Shown here: positions 33,201 through 46,629 of the stretch, piece by piece | Layout: every line of letters begins with the position of its first letter | How positions within the stretch are numbered: the stretch's first letter is position 1 | Assembly: GCA_002914845.1 (NCBI GenBank) | Contig: JXTC01000499.1 | Coordinates: 37,231-101,230 of the forward strand | Origin: Trema orientale | Taxonomy: Eukaryota; Streptophyta; Magnoliopsida; Rosales; Cannabaceae | Direction: 5' to 3' | Length of the DNA stretch: 64,000 bases | Position numbers and translations under genes: made by a program | Notes under the pieces: generated by a model | Seen by the model: the letters and a program-made list of their open reading frames with translations, nothing else | What the model was told of the DNA's origin: nothing | Databases searched by the model: none

Positions 33201-36200
33201 GACCTATCTCATTGCTGGCCTTTGCTGAAGCAGGATATAAAACTGTGCACTTTGTGTTGCCATTTTTTGGAAGCTCTGAAGCCAAAACCTTCCCTGTTGC
33301 TGAAGATTGACAATTACGAAAAAATTAATAGTTTAACAAAGTCAATGTGCAAACAATGGTCTTTTCTTTCTTTCTTTTTTTTTTTTTTTTCTCGGATAGA
33401 TTGCAGTCTGACAATGGCTGGAAAAGGCAAATATGATGTGAAACCACAGAGGCATCTAATGGAAGTACTTTGGGATAAGTTCAGCAAAGGAAATATTAAC
33501 AAATTCATTAAGATAAATTCTAGTAGAGAATTAAAATTTTGCTAATGAACAGCTCAGTACATTACAATTTTCTTATTTGGCAAATAGCATGAGTCTCCAA
33601 TCTCCAAATACAGTTATAGGATTTCCAATCTTTTAGTGATCAATGAACCAAAAAAAGTCGGTAATACGATGGGGTACAGATCCCGATGCCTGCCTTATAT
33701 AACAGAAGTACCTTTTGAAGGCATGAACGCAACATTGAGAGATTGTTTTGATGATTGCAGTACTTCATTAAAAATGCTTGCTGTACCAGCCCCGACAACA
33801 GCTATTTTAACGTTTGGAGATCCAGAAGCCCTGAGGAACATAACGAAAGCCACATCTACTAGTTGGTAAGAGCCAGACTATAAAACTATCAACAATAAAA
33901 TAAATCATGAGAATTCAATTAGATATCTTTTAGATTTCTATTCTACAAAACTACATATTTTTGCATCTGAGATTTACAAACAACTGAGAACCATACAGTA
34001 AGATCTCAAACAGCATATCCAATGTTTCAGAAGGCATAATATATGTTTAAATTCTGAAATACAGAGTTTTTCAAGCAAAAAATAATAATAATAATCATAA
34101 TAGAATTTAAGCAATTCAAAAAACATAGCAAGAGAAAACTATAAAACAGAATAATAATAATACACACTCGTCCTAATTTTCAGATCAAAATGCATGCTAG
34201 ATATAATTGAAGCAAAGCTAAAGAAGGGCAGACAAATCTGAAGCAGAAAGCACACTTGATGTCATGTTTGAGCAGAGAAAACTAGAAAACTAACGCACAC
34301 ACTCTAAAGCAGCATATTTCCCACAAAACTGGAGGAATAAGGCCTGCATAATATAAAGTGTCTAGTTATCAAGTTCTAACCCTTACTTCCATGCCTCTAA
34401 AAAGACTGAACCAGCTTCAGGGGAAGTTATGACAATCCAGTCGAAGGCTGTATCTGCTACCATCAAGGATCATAAAACTTCAGTGAACAAATTTTGTGTA
34501 CTCATTTGTACCACATTTAATGAGCTTGTAATTGAAGAAAAACAACTCATAGCAGAATTTTGAAAGAACTGTTGAGATTGAATTCTCCACTGGCACCATA
34601 ATCAGAATAACTAAAAAAGTTCACCCCTGCATGACTAGGAAACAAAATGTGAGTCCTACCATCGGCAACAACTCTCTAGTATAAACACTTATGAGAATCC
34701 GACCATAACTAGCTTATGCAGCCATTCAATTGTCTGAACCTCAATTACATAAACAAAATATAGATAAGACAATGATTTCCAGACAAACAAATAAACTGGG
34801 CTGAATTCAATTAGATTTAGATGTACACAAAATTTTCTTTTCGCTGCATGATTGATGTGGGACTTGTTTACCCCAGACAAGAAAATATAATGCATCCACA
34901 ACTATTTGACATGTTCTAAAAGGGGTGGCATTCATCATGTGAATCCATTATCAACCCAAAAACTCCCCTACCCATAACAGGTATGAGGGAATCACCGAAA
35001 ATGTTGCTCCATACCGCTATCAAGCAAAGACAAAACATTGAGAGCTTACCACTTAATACTGTGGAAAGCCTGTCTAAATCAGGTCCCTTTGTATGCTGAA
35101 TCAGGGGAAGTTCCAAACAGCTAATTCCATGCTTAGCCTGTAGTCAACATGTGCAATTTCCAGAGTCACTCTTGGGTGTATTTAACTACTTACACAGCAA
35201 GGCTTCAATATAGTATAATGGGGAGACTAGACGACATGTCAACTTGACATCCTAATACATGATGCTGAGTACTAATAAAGATGATACCATTGATGGGCCA
35301 TTACAGAAAATGGATCATATTATACCATGTTATAGAGCAAGGCACCACAGTCCACATACATGGCAGCAATCTGATGTTGCTACATGTCAGACCGTGGAAC
35401 CAAGTGGCCACAGAGTTTCATCTCACATCATTGTAATTTAGTTACATCTGTAGTGCTTTCGGCACTATTGATGCTCTTTGGCATTTTTTACAAATTATAA
35501 GATTGGTATTTTGAATCAATGCAAGAAATCAAAAACAAATAACTAATTTGGGAAAAAAAAAAAAAATAGTTGAATGTTATTAATAAAAATAGTTGAATGT
35601 CGTTACTAGCACATTATCAAGATGCTTTCCTTGAAATTCTTGCCTAATGAAAAGTAACTGGATCATTTATGTGCAATAAAGCCTCCTTAACCACTGTCCT
35701 AATATAAATAAATAAATAAATAAAATGAAATAAAGAAAGAACAATTTTGGTCGAAAAGATAGCTAGTGATATGACGGGATAGATGACAATGAAGATTTGA
35801 TAGATCAATTAATCAACAGTTTTGGTACAGTCGGGTTTTAGCACATAAATGATAAACATTTCCAGTAGAACCACCACTGTTTTGAACCCAGTGTAGTGGC
35901 TTAGGCTTGGATGAAAAATATATAAATGTAATTACACCATAACAAATCATCAATTTCGCATACCTGAGTGTCTAATATTAGTTCAGTTGGACCCAAAAAT
36001 TAAATATTCAAAAAAAAAAAAAGCGAAAATGTTGCGAACAATGTTCTAGAATCGCATAAGGTGAAAGGGCGAAGAAAATTTTAAAAAATTCAATGGCAGG
36101 AGGAGGAGGAGGAGGAGGAAGAGGAGGAGGAGAAATGAAATGGAGGAGCAGTACCAGAGCATTGATAAGCTTCCCATTCTTGCCACGCTCTCTGGTCACT

Positions 36201-36343
36201 ACCACTTTGGGCTTCGAAGTCAAAGTCAACGTCACAGCTGAAGACGAAGCAGCTTGAATTCGCCGGTGGAGTACGGGGCAATGAGGAAGTGAAGAAGCTG
36301 TAAAGGGGAGAGAGGCAGAGGAGAGAGGAACTAGTCCAGCCAT
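30246..36343 (-). CDS. HEMD: Uroporphyrinogen-III synthase, plastid type, 293 aa, 9 exons
   Basis: Cyclises hydroxymethylbilane to uroporphyrinogen III, the branch-point precursor of chlorophyll, haem and sirohaem; acts in the plastid. Exons in transcript order: 36155-36343, 35050-35137, 34387-34453, 33712-33830, 33204-33299, 32366-32421, 31176-31261, 30677-30811, 30246-30291; GT-AG throughout, in frame to TAG. Residues 1-45 are rich in Ser/Ala with basic residues, a transit peptide. Family motifs follow: [55 protein letters not shown] and [12 protein letters not shown]. Another in-frame ATG lies at 36370; 36343 is preferred because its context (CCCATGGCT) is better and it matches usual transit-peptide starts. 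Intron 6 carries a hAT-like insertion. Intron 1 has a GGA repeat near 36095-36133. Confidence 0.95.
31655..32276. mobile_element. hAT-like non-autonomous element in the synthase intron
   Basis: Inverted ends TTGGGGTGAGCA and (reverse complement) AGGGGTGAGCA. The 8-base flanks AAGTGATT (31647-31654) and AAGCGATT (32277-32284) agree at seven of eight places, as for a hAT target duplication. About 620 bases, no transposase. It lies between the exons at 31176-31261 and 32366-32421 without touching splice sites. Confidence 0.65.
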
Positions 36344-37059
36344 GGGAATAGAGAAACGTGTTGAGCACATAGACGCGCCCCGGACTACCAGCTATTTCCC
36401 AATTAAGTATAAGATCTTCATTTTTTTATTCTTCTTATTTTTTATTATTGTAATCTCTTTGGTTCATATTATTATGTTCCTTTACACGATGGTTTTTTTT
36501 TTTTTTTTAATAATTTAATATTAATGAACCTTGCATTGAGTGCTTAATTACCCAAAAGGTCACATTAGGTACACCTGTAGATGCAAGTGGATGACACGTG
36601 GAGAATTCTGGTAGGACCGTGTAATGTGGCTCGCCGACAGTGTAGCATCCCCCAAGCCTAAGGGCATCCACCGCCACCAATAACTTGCTAGCTTTATCAT
36701 GTGCTTCCTTCTCGCGCAATGATTTCACGCCACGTGTAATAGAGTCTTCTCTAATCTTCACCGTTAATTAAGTTAATCCGAGGGTCAAGAGAAACTGAAG
36801 GAGGATTTCTCTAGTCTATTCTAATCTTGGTCCCTCTGCTTCAGACCACTGGGTTCGGTGTCGTGCGCCCCCGGGCCCAACATATTGAGTACGTCGTCGT
36901 TCTGATCTGAGACACGACTCTTCCAGCTCTCAGAAATCGGAAACTTTAGGAATAGGCATTGTTTATTTAATACCCTTTTTCTGATTTAAATCATATTTCG
37001 GAAATTTAATAACTTTGAGCAAATAATCCAATTTTTAAAGGTTGAAAATAAAAGATATA
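36344..37059. other. Upstream region of the synthase gene
   Basis: Holds the promoter of the minus-strand synthase gene (first 300 bases upstream of the ATG). A weak ACACGTGG G-box core is near 36594, and a CCACGTG is near 36731. No coding region recognised. Confidence 0.4.
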
Positions 37060-37418
37060 GGGACCGTTTGGTTCGCCCATTCCATTCTATTGGAATGGAA
37101 AATCCATTTGAATGGGTGTTTGTTTCAACAACTCTAAATTTTCCATTCAAATGGTCTTTTGGAATGAGTGTTTGTTTTAACAATTTAGTTTTTCCATTCA
37201 AATGGTTCATCAGTCACATCAACTATTTGAATGGATTTTTGTGTCTTGGATGAGAATGGAGGGAAGAGGTGTTTTTGAATGGTCCATTCCAATACTCACA
37301 TTCTAATTATAACCCATTCCACTATTTTTTTCATTTAAATGTCTTCCATTCTAATTATAACCCATTCCACAATTTCCATTCAAATACATACATTCAAATA
37401 GGCGAAATAAACGGGGCC
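37060..37418. mobile_element. MITE, 359 bp
   Basis: Ends GGGACCGTTTGGTTCGCC and (reverse complement) GGCCCCGTTTATTTCGCC match at 14 of 18 places, with ATA on both sides (37057-37059, 37419-37421). The interior is filled with CCATTC/GAATGG words in both orientations and can fold on itself. The 3-base duplication suggests a Tourist/Harbinger-like element. Confidence 0.6.
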
Positions 37419-39545
37419 ATAATCATTTTACTCGTGTGATTTTGATCATTAAACACCTTGCCGCAACCTATTACCAACAGTACTCGACCGTGTTGTTATA
37501 CCGTACTCTACTATGCATTGGACTGAGAGTTTTGGGAACTTTTTTTTCTTTTTATTTCTTCACTTAATCCTAGTTTGACTAGGTTAAATTTTGGAGAAAC
37601 ATAGCAGAACTCAAAAATTTTTATTAAATAAAAGTTTTAAATTTGTAAATAATTTTATTAGAATGTACAAAATAAGAACAATGCTATTAGGTATTATGAT
37701 ATCCAACAGCATAATTATATTTTTTTTTGTTATTGAATGATCTTAATTAATAAATTGTATTTTACCTAAAGTGTAACCAATGAGTGGATCTTATGAATCA
37801 CTCCAAAAAAGTGAAATCTGTGAGTAGACGCCAGTACCGTTATTGTTCTACCTATGATCTTAAAGATTATCGGATCCAAATGATTACTGCAGTGAAAAGT
37901 GGATATATGTGTATGATTCGTATTCCTTTGCCAGACATAATGCACCGGTATTTTCTTACATAGGGAACAAAAATGAGAAAGACTAACCCTTTTTTTTTTC
38001 AATTTTGGTTTTTTTGGGGGAGTAAAAAAAGCCTCTAACTTACTTAACGTGAGGGTCTAGACACGAGCAGAGAGGGAGAGAGATGCGGTGCCTGTGTAGT
38101 GTGTACATCACGTTCACCCAGTTCGATCCTTCAGAGGTCGGGGGGGACCACGCCTCAGGCCTGTAGATTACCTCTACTTTCTTTAGTTTTTTTAATCAAT
38201 TATTAGTTAATTACTAAAATGACCACGGGAGAGCTCCAATGTCACCGAACTACGTGTCATCATTATCGTCGTAGTACACGCTACGCAATAATTTTTATCT
38301 TAATTGGGTATAAACGTTCATATGTTAGAAAAAGAAATAAGTATTAAACATGCCATAAGAACTACGTTACTACCCTTTATGAAATAAATATATATATATA
38401 TGCTAAATTACTACCAGAGTACTTCAAAACTTGAGCGTTATTTTTTAATAAAAGAAAACTAGAGAGTAATTATTTATTTTCAAGACAAGATCCATTTGTT
38501 GTGCATCGTGCTCGGAGGCTGGGACAATCAGTGAAGAAGCTACCGAGCCATAGTGCCATCATGAAAATGTAACTTTCTGGAAAAAAATATCAAGATGCAT
38601 TACGCTACAGGCTTAACCTCACGCATTAAATAAATATGTGGGAAATTTAAAAATCAAAATTAATTTTTATTAGTGTATAATGTTAAACACCGATATCTCA
38701 CGTTGCTAGAAGGCCTAACATTGTTTATAAACTAACATATTGCACAGTTGCGAATGACCAAAACCATAAATATGAGATATGCTATGCACATATTTTCTAA
38801 GAAAGAAAGAAGTGTTAAACAGGGGTTTTTTCGCCTAGCTTCGGTATAGAAGTACTCCATATATGCATAAAAAGCAGGTAATAATAGATTCATAGCAGAT
38901 TTTTCAGAAATACTATCCATGAAATTCCCATTAGAACGAGATAGAATACCTATACCACCACCGCCTAAATAAATGTATTGAAACAATGCAAAAGGCCTTC
39001 CAAAATCACTATCAGGAAAAGAACTTTCTAAATCTGCAAAATTTAGAAAAACTTAAAAGACTTCCTAAGCAGAATATGGTTTGTCATGCAGGGCAGGATT
39101 AAAATATGCTTTCTCATAGACACAAACATCATTAAAAAAAAAAAAAAAAAAAAAAATCGTGTGCCTGAATCGTGTTGCTAACTTGCCACAAACCAATAGT
39201 ATTCTCAAGGCCATGCATTCCAATAAATTTTTCATTATCTTAAATTCCGAGAGTCTAGCTCTAGCTAAATTATTAACCAACTCCTTATAACACTACCTCA
39301 CTTTAACAAAATTCAGTTCCACCCCTTAAAAGGAGGGATTAATAAGAATCCTACAGCACCAAGCGACTGAGTTACAGAGAATTTGCAGACTCTAGAGTCA
39401 TGATCGATTTTGTCAAACTACTAGAAACTACTCCTTGCAGCTCACAAGCTTTTGCTTACTGCTGATAGATGCCGTTTTCCGGTGAAAGCTTTGATAAGAT
39501 TGTTCACTTGTTGCTGATGGCTGCCATAGACAGATGTGGCTTTGG
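37419..39545. other. Intergenic, no gene recognised
   Basis: AT-rich, with a TA run near 38389-38401 and a poly-A run near 39134-39157. A somewhat GC-richer patch at 38040-38165 (gagagggagagagatgcggt ... gaggtcggggggg) has no recognised identity. 39380-39545 is probably the 3' UTR of the RBP47-like gene. Short open frames (for example 38732-38986 minus) show no family motif. Confidence 0.4.
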
Positions 39546-42500
39546 TCAGTTTACTTGTTGCTGATGGCTGCCATACATGGGATAAGCTCCATATGCAGCA
39601 GGATACAGGGTTGGTTCATGAGGTGGTGGCAGGGCATATCCATAGCCATCATAAACGTGCCCTCCATAGTATGCTCCATTCCATTGGTTCCCAAAATCGC
39701 CTCTGAACTGTAAACACCAAATGCCAATTAAGATGAATAAATCAGTGTGAGATACTAGTCATAAACAAGGTTGTGTCCTTGTGCACTTCTATTGGGGAAG
39801 GGCCCCTAAGGACAAAAAAAACTTTTCACTTCCGAAAGTTTCTTACAAGTTCACTGTGAAATAAAGTGGTTATAATCTTCTTTGTAAAGAATCAGCAGGC
39901 AGAGCTGTTTTACCACTTGCAAATTGCAATATTTAGTTTAACAATGCCACAAGAATTCGAATCAGTCACCTCAACTAAACAGTTGTTTTTGGTTAAAGTC
40001 AAGTGAACCCGACACTAAATAACTCGAGTTGGCCATTTATGTTATTCTTGTTATGTTATTCTTGTTAAGTGTGTGTGTGGGGGGGGTGGAGAAAGAAGGG
40101 AGGGAAGAGTGCCTGCTTATTTGCTGGATTGCGACCCCATGAAAGGCGGACCGTTTGCTTGCCAATTACTGTTCCATTCAACTTCTGCAATGCCTCATCT
40201 GCATTATTTCTGGCAGAAGAGGTTCAACATGGATCAATCATTAACTTCATTACTAAAAAATTATAAGAAGCTAAATTCGATATACCACCATTGTGCGCCA
40301 CAGCATATTACGGAAAGAAAGTCACCTGTTGGCAAATTGTACAAATCCACATCCTTTCCCAGTTGGTATTTTAACTGAGACTATCTCACCGTACTGGGAG
40401 AAAGGTTGCCTAAGATCCTCATCAGTAACATTGGGGTCAAGACCTCCAACAAATATCTGCAAAAAACACGAGTCAGCCAGAGGAGAAAAGGGTCGCTGTT
40501 GATGGACAGAACCATTGGAAGTTAAAAAAGCTCTCACTGTTGTGTTCGAAGAATCTCCTTCAGATTGGAAGCCTTGGGTAGATGCACCATTTGGTGCATA
40601 TCCTCCTACAAAATCTCAAAGCAGCAAAATAGGAAGGAGTGACATTCAAGCAATGGTTAACAGGGTAAGTGAGAATATCAGATAAAAGCTATCAAACTAT
40701 TATGAACATTACGTTAGTATTAAGATCATTTTATTGAATAATGTTTGAGCAAACACCATTTCAATTAATGGGTGGAGCATTTCAATCAAATCCAATTAAA
40801 GGTGACAAAGGATGACTAAAGCAGACAAATTTAAGCAAGACCTCTATGTTTATGTGCCATATACTGATAAATATTTAACTTATTCCAGATAATGACTATT
40901 TACACATTGTTTACAAATCTATGTCAATATTGGATAAAAAAAAAAAAAAAAAAAAAAAAGAGTAGACTGGAAATAGAAATCGAAAACAAGTGAGACTAGC
41001 TGGAAAGAAAATTTGGAAGAACATGTGATAAATGACTGAGTACTTCTTGGAATATACCAAATTTATTAGATGTTACTTTGCTTCTTAGCAGATATGTTTG
41101 AAAAACTAAAGCACAATATTTGTTATCAGATGCAAAAATCAAGTAGAAGAATGTAATACCATGTTGATTATATCCAGAGGACTTCCTAGGTGTTGCAGCA
41201 CCAATACGCATCGGCCTGCTCGAACAATAAACACCATTCATTTCAGTCATGGCCTGAGTCCTTTCACTATCATCTCCAAACCTTACAAAACCATAACCCT
41301 TTGAACGGCCAGTATTAGCATCAAAGACAACTTTTGCAGCTTTAACAGATGGATATTTATTGGCAAAAGTTTCATGCAATAATCTATCTGTGACGTCTGC
41401 AGCTAAATCTCCTACAAAAATTGAAAGATCAGAGGCATTATTTTCTGAACGCTTTTCGCCGGTGCTAAACGTCGCCCAGTTCAGACGGAAGGGCAGATCT
41501 GTATTAGGCATCAAAATGCCACCATAGTTCTGCAGGACTTTCTCAGCTGTTGCATGTGAAAAAAACTCCACAAATCCATAGCCCTCAGATAAACCAGTCT
41601 GCTTATTTCGAATAATCTTAATGGAAGAAATCTGCGCGAAACAGAACTCTATTTAAGGGGAGAAAACATTCTAATCAACTGAACAGAGAGGAGGGAAATA
41701 TTGTGGATTTCTACGTACATATGTAGACACACACGCAGACATATACGCATACATACATGCATATATTTACGTATATAGATTAGCTACTCATGTAAATGTT
41801 GCTAAACGTACAAGTTCTGATATTGCACAAGAATGCTGTGACATTTTTTTTCCTCTTCCCATCAAATCAAATTCAACTGTCAAGCGATTTCAACATGACT
41901 AAAACTGAAAGAACAAGGTGCATTTTCCACAACCCTTTAATATGAAATTATATTAAGATTTGAATATGTATTCGAAAAACTATGTAATTTTTTGTCTAGC
42001 AGCAGCTCCAGTCACAACTCACAACAAGCCAAGCCTTAATAAAAGTGAGCTAAAATCTTTCAATATCAATGACATATTCAAGTTAATCAAACATAGCATC
42101 CAAAAAAAAAAAAAAAACAAAAACCCCATGTCTAGTATATTCTGCATCTCAACCAATTAATTTCCTTCAGATGGCTGCAACCATACTCTAAATAAATCAA
42201 CTTTGCCATTTTTTTTCCATGTGTAAATATGATATTTAAGTAATTTTATAAAAACAAAATACTACACATGAATGTCCAACAGATTCACATTATAAACCCA
42301 TACAAACAATGCAGATAATTTAATTTATCCGTTAAGCTGGAAGGAAAAAAAGTATTAATTACTGTCTTTAAATGCCTCATTATACCCAAGTGATGAAAAA
42401 GCTAGGTAATTAAGGTGTTAGACACCAATATTGTATACGAAACGACTTTATGGTAAATACAACACCATTACACCAATACTCTAATAATAGAAACTTGCTA

Positions 42501-43467
42501 ATTTATTAACGTCCGTTTCACTGATCTCTCACACCATGTCACCACAATTTTGCACATATCACATTTTATAGGCTAACACGTTTCATTATCTAGACAGCTA
42601 AATATGCATAGATATCAGTTTATATCTTTTCACAGGATACGCTAATTAATAATTGCTCACACTGCAGAATCCACTTCCGGAATCAAATATACACATTTAA
42701 TCATAAAAAGGACCAAAACTTAACCATACATATATAGAGTAACACAACCACTCAACGTTATTAATCCAAAATTGTCATCACCTTCCTTTAAACCAATTAT
42801 AACCTCATAAAAACCTTTCAACATCTAATTCAAATTCTAATCTTCCTTGAATAGTACAAAGCATACCACAAAATAAATAATTAATAGTACAATAAACATT
42901 AATCAATATACATATATATTTATATAATCCAGCCATAATACAACACACAACCAATATATGAAAAAATACAAGCACATGAAATTAATCAACTCATTTATTC
43001 AAGAATGTATATTATTCAATAAACTATATTCAAGAATCATATATATACACCAATATATATGCACTCTGTACGGTAACCAAACCAACTTATAAAAAACATA
43101 TATATATATATATATTAGTAGTAGTAAAAGGGTATGGAAGTTATACCTCCCCAGTAGAAGCGAAACAGTTATGGAGGTAATTCTCATCCATCCAATGATG
43201 CAAATCTCCAACCCAAATAGTCTTATTCTCTCCGCCGCCAGATCCCTGCTGGTGGTGGTGATGTTGCTGCTGCTGATACTGGTGGTACGCCATGTAGTGC
43301 TGCGGCGGCGGCGCGTAATGCTGAGGTGGCATCATCTGGTGCTGCATTACCATAGCCGCCGCCGGGTACTGCATCGCCATCCACTGCTGCTGCGGCTGCG
43401 GTTGCCGCTGATTCTGCTGCTCTTGTTGCTGCTGCTGCTGCGACGAATCAGAGCCGTTCGATTGCAT
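39546..43467 (-). CDS. RBP47: RBP47/RBP45-like poly(A)/oligo(U)-binding protein, three RRMs, 416 aa, 6 exons
   Basis: Nuclear hnRNP-like protein that binds U-rich and poly(A) RNA and is recruited to stress granules in plants (family knowledge). Exons in transcript order: 43147-43467, 41160-41631, 40538-40605, 40326-40456, 40113-40209, 39546-39707, in frame to TGA. Residues 1-80 are rich in Gln, Pro, His and Met (a low-complexity, prion-like region). RRM1 is about 82-160 (KTIWVGDL, GYGFVEF), RRM2 about 176-253 (SIFVGDLAADV, KGYGFVRF) and RRM3 about 288-358 (IFVGGLDPNV, GCGFVQF). The C-terminus is rich in Gly, Tyr and Pro. Intron 5 must start with GC (CAG|GCACTC) to keep frame. All RNP cores are intact. 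The specific paralogue (RBP47 or RBP45) is not certain. Confidence 0.93.
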
Positions 43468-43770
43468 CTTTATCTTTCTCTCTCTCTCTCTCTCCTTGAC
43501 TCGCTTCCAGTACTACCGTACGAAACAGATTCAAGGAAACTAGTATAATAAACCTCTTCTAAACTTTTTTTTTTTTTGGGAAGTAAAAGAGAGGGAAAAA
43601 AGAAAGTTTTTTTTCTTCCCTTCTTTCTTTTTTGGAGAGAGAAAGAATTAGAGAGAGAAAGAGAGAGAGAGAGAGGTGGAGGCTGGTGTATTGGTGTGGA
43701 GGCTGGAGAAGAAAGAAGAAGAAGAAGGAGGAGGAGGAGGAAGAACAACAAACTCTCAAAAGGAGGAACA
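43468..43770 (-). promoter_or_regulatory. 5' UTR/promoter of the RBP47-like gene, pyrimidine-rich
   Basis: Immediately upstream of the ATG, the coding-sense strand has GA runs (at 43475-43492) and CT runs (at 43637-43675 and 43708-43743, CT mixed with TTC and TCC units). CT-rich leaders are common in plant genes. No TATA box was clearly placed. Confidence 0.5.
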
Positions 43771-46629
43771 CAGTTAGGGTCTTGTGTTAAACTTAAATAC
43801 CAGGGATTTTTTTTATTTTTATTTTTTATTATTTTTTGTATATTTATTTTGAGGATGACGGATTCATGGGTTGGCTTCGTAAGACGCGGTTATTATATAA
43901 GCCGTTGGATGACGCGATAGAGCTTAATCTGGGCCGTTAACGTTTCGCAAAGGGTCGAGCTTACACAAGAGACTCTCTTCTGGGGTTTCTTGGCTACCTA
44001 TTCTGGATCCGCCGCCATATGCCTCTTTGAGGGCTTTTCCTATGTTTGGCCCTTCGCAAGGTTTTAATAGACGCACAAGATATTTTCTCCAATTTTGGAA
44101 TTCCTTTTTACTCTTTTTTCTTTTTTTTAAATCTTACCCAGATGACGTCATCCAATCTACTGTCAAATCTAGTGAGTGAAAAATAATGATAACAATAATA
44201 ATAAATTATTTACGGCGGTGAAACTGGTGATTCCTAGGACTGGCACCAAAAGCAGTGGAGGTTTTGGAGACGTGTAAATTAGGGTAATCAGGGTGCTGAC
44301 AGTGAGCGAGAGAGTGAGAGGAGAGGAGAATATTTTTTGCAGCTTGTACTTATCTCTGTCCTCTTTGGAGGGTAATTGGAGGGGAATCAAATGAGATGTC
44401 TTTCCCTTCATCAAGATTGAATTCTAGAAATTTTCCCACAAGAAGATTTATTTGTTTCTTTATTTATTTATTTTTGAGAAAAAAAACGTTAAATTTCATG
44501 TGAATTTTATTGTGTTATGTTATCTATATCATGGTTTTGCCTTGTTTACTTTTTTCTTTTTTTAAGGCTAAAAGATTTATTCCATGTAAATTGTATTGAA
44601 TGTTATCTATGTCATGATTTTGCTGTTTAGAAAGTGGTAAAAATATTTCAGGTGGCTTTTCTTATTTTAACTTATGAGATGGTAACCTATATAGTTCTAT
44701 TCTTTTAATTTCATAATTGATCTTACTTAACATTAATAAAAGTGAGATTAACCGAAATCTTAAAACTAATTTAGAGTGTTCATAAGTTTCAAATAAATTA
44801 GGGGTGGCAATTTATGTTACAACACAATATGACTTTTTTGCGAGTTCAAGTTGAAGAAAAAGAATAAGAGTCGAAATTGGGTTTGACACAAATCAGAAAA
44901 TGGGTCAAAATTGGGCCAACTGATCTGAAATAAGTAACTAAAAGTAAAAAATAATGATAAGCACACCAAAATCTTGTACCAGAAACTTACACTAGTTGAT
45001 GTGGCATGCATTTCAATCCTTTCTTATTTTAAAGTAGGACCATACTATTTAAAATTATATGGCCAAAAAAGACACTTTATCACTGGTGTAAGTTTTTTTG
45101 TACAAGATTTTAGTGTTCTAATCTTTACTCAAAAGTAAAATGTAAAATATTCTCGACTAAAAAACTACTAAAGAATACATAAAATATGTTTGGTATGGCT
45201 TCCAAAGATCTTTTGGGCTCAAAAATTACTTTTGAGATTATTTGGGTGAATTGTCAGAAGGACATTTTTTTAATTAAAGAACTTTTTTAATGAAACATAA
45301 AACTACCAACTTTTCTAAAAAGATCTTTCTTCCACTATTACTTCAAGAAGTAAAACTTATCCCAAACATACCACAAGATATACTTCGAGTACATATTATA
45401 ATAAAGATATTTTATTAGTATGAAAATATTCCATTTAAAGACAATAGAAATACAAATATTTTGTCGAATTATTGGATTTTCTTAATCATTAGATAAACTT
45501 TATTTTAAATTTGTAATAGAATCTTTTTAAATCGTACGAGGTAGATGTCTCATATTATAAGTTATTAGTAAAATTTACAAATTGTGCATGATATATTTGT
45601 TTTTAAAAAATAAGGCAAGAAGTTTCAAAAAAACTGAAAATAAAAATTAAAGCAACAATAGACCCAAAAAAGGAAAATAAAAATAAAAATATGGGTCACA
45701 ATAGTGGGAGATGAGTCATAAGCGGGTTGGAGGTTTACAACTGATTTATGAGCTGAGGATTCTTTCCTCTAAACGAGTTGAGCAAAGTCTAGTCGTGTCA
45801 ATCCATTTCGAGTGCTAGTCGGCTTAGGGCCGGGCAGTTTATGACGCGATGGATCAAAATAATTTTTGTAAATGTTAGACATCAACTCACCCACCCACAC
45901 AATTTTCCACCCCCAAAAATAATCGACCAAATTAATTCAATTTAATATGCGAAGTGCGAATAGTTGTTCTAGTATAGTTTGGGTTAAATGAGATTTTTTA
46001 GAAATCGACTAGATTTGAGGATCGATTACATTTTTTGTTAGAAAAATAACCGATCAAATCCATTTAGAACATATTTTATAAGTAGATTCAAAACATATGT
46101 ACTTTAATAATTTTAGGGTTTGCGGCAAATTTGTCTACTGAATTTGTCACAAACTGGCAAAGTAGTTCTTTAAATTTTTTTTTTTTAACTTTCAATTAAG
46201 TCACTAAATTTTCAAATATTGTCAGTTTATCTTAAAGTGTTAAATCTGTATTCTGTAACAGAGTTTGGCATGTACAGCACATTTTTAGAGGGCAAACTTG
46301 TCAATCTATTACAAGTTTAGGGACTGCATCACCAATATGACAAATTGACCTGCAAATATGTCAATTGACTTGTTAGAAATTTAACTATCATTAATGGTGC
46401 GGGGCTAATTGCTACAGTTTTATAAATTTAAGAACCTGATTGCCATCTTCTTTTTTCAAGGGCACAATTCACGATAAATCAAGAGCAAACATGCCAAAAA
46501 CTCATAATTTTATGCATACTTTGAAGTATAAACCTTATAGCTTAATTGTTGAAAAAAAAAAAAAAACCACAATCAATAGACTTTTATTATATAGAATAAA
46601 TATCATAACTTTTGACTTATACAAAATTA
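43771..46629. other. Intergenic AT-rich DNA, no gene recognised
   Basis: 43770-44440 may hold the distal promoter of the RBP47-like gene. 44800-45850 contains 'aggggtggcaattta' and 'gggttggaggttta' words that look like a decayed element end, but no partner end was found. Nothing coding. Confidence 0.35.

Noticed and set aside
36008-36370. 120-codon minus frame read as a whole protein
   Set aside because: Only its first 63-72 codons are the synthase exon 1; the rest is read-through of a GGA-repeat intron.
38732-38986. 84-codon minus frame
   Set aside because: No homologous motif, no splice partners and no coding bias visible.
43171-43548. 125-codon plus-strand frame opposite RBP47 exon 1
   Set aside because: Antisense shadow of the Gln-rich exon (repeated CTG/CAG codons); no motif of its own.
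44169-44414. 81-codon minus frame upstream of the RBP47-like gene
   Set aside because: Hydrophobic low-complexity text without motif; likely promoter sequence.
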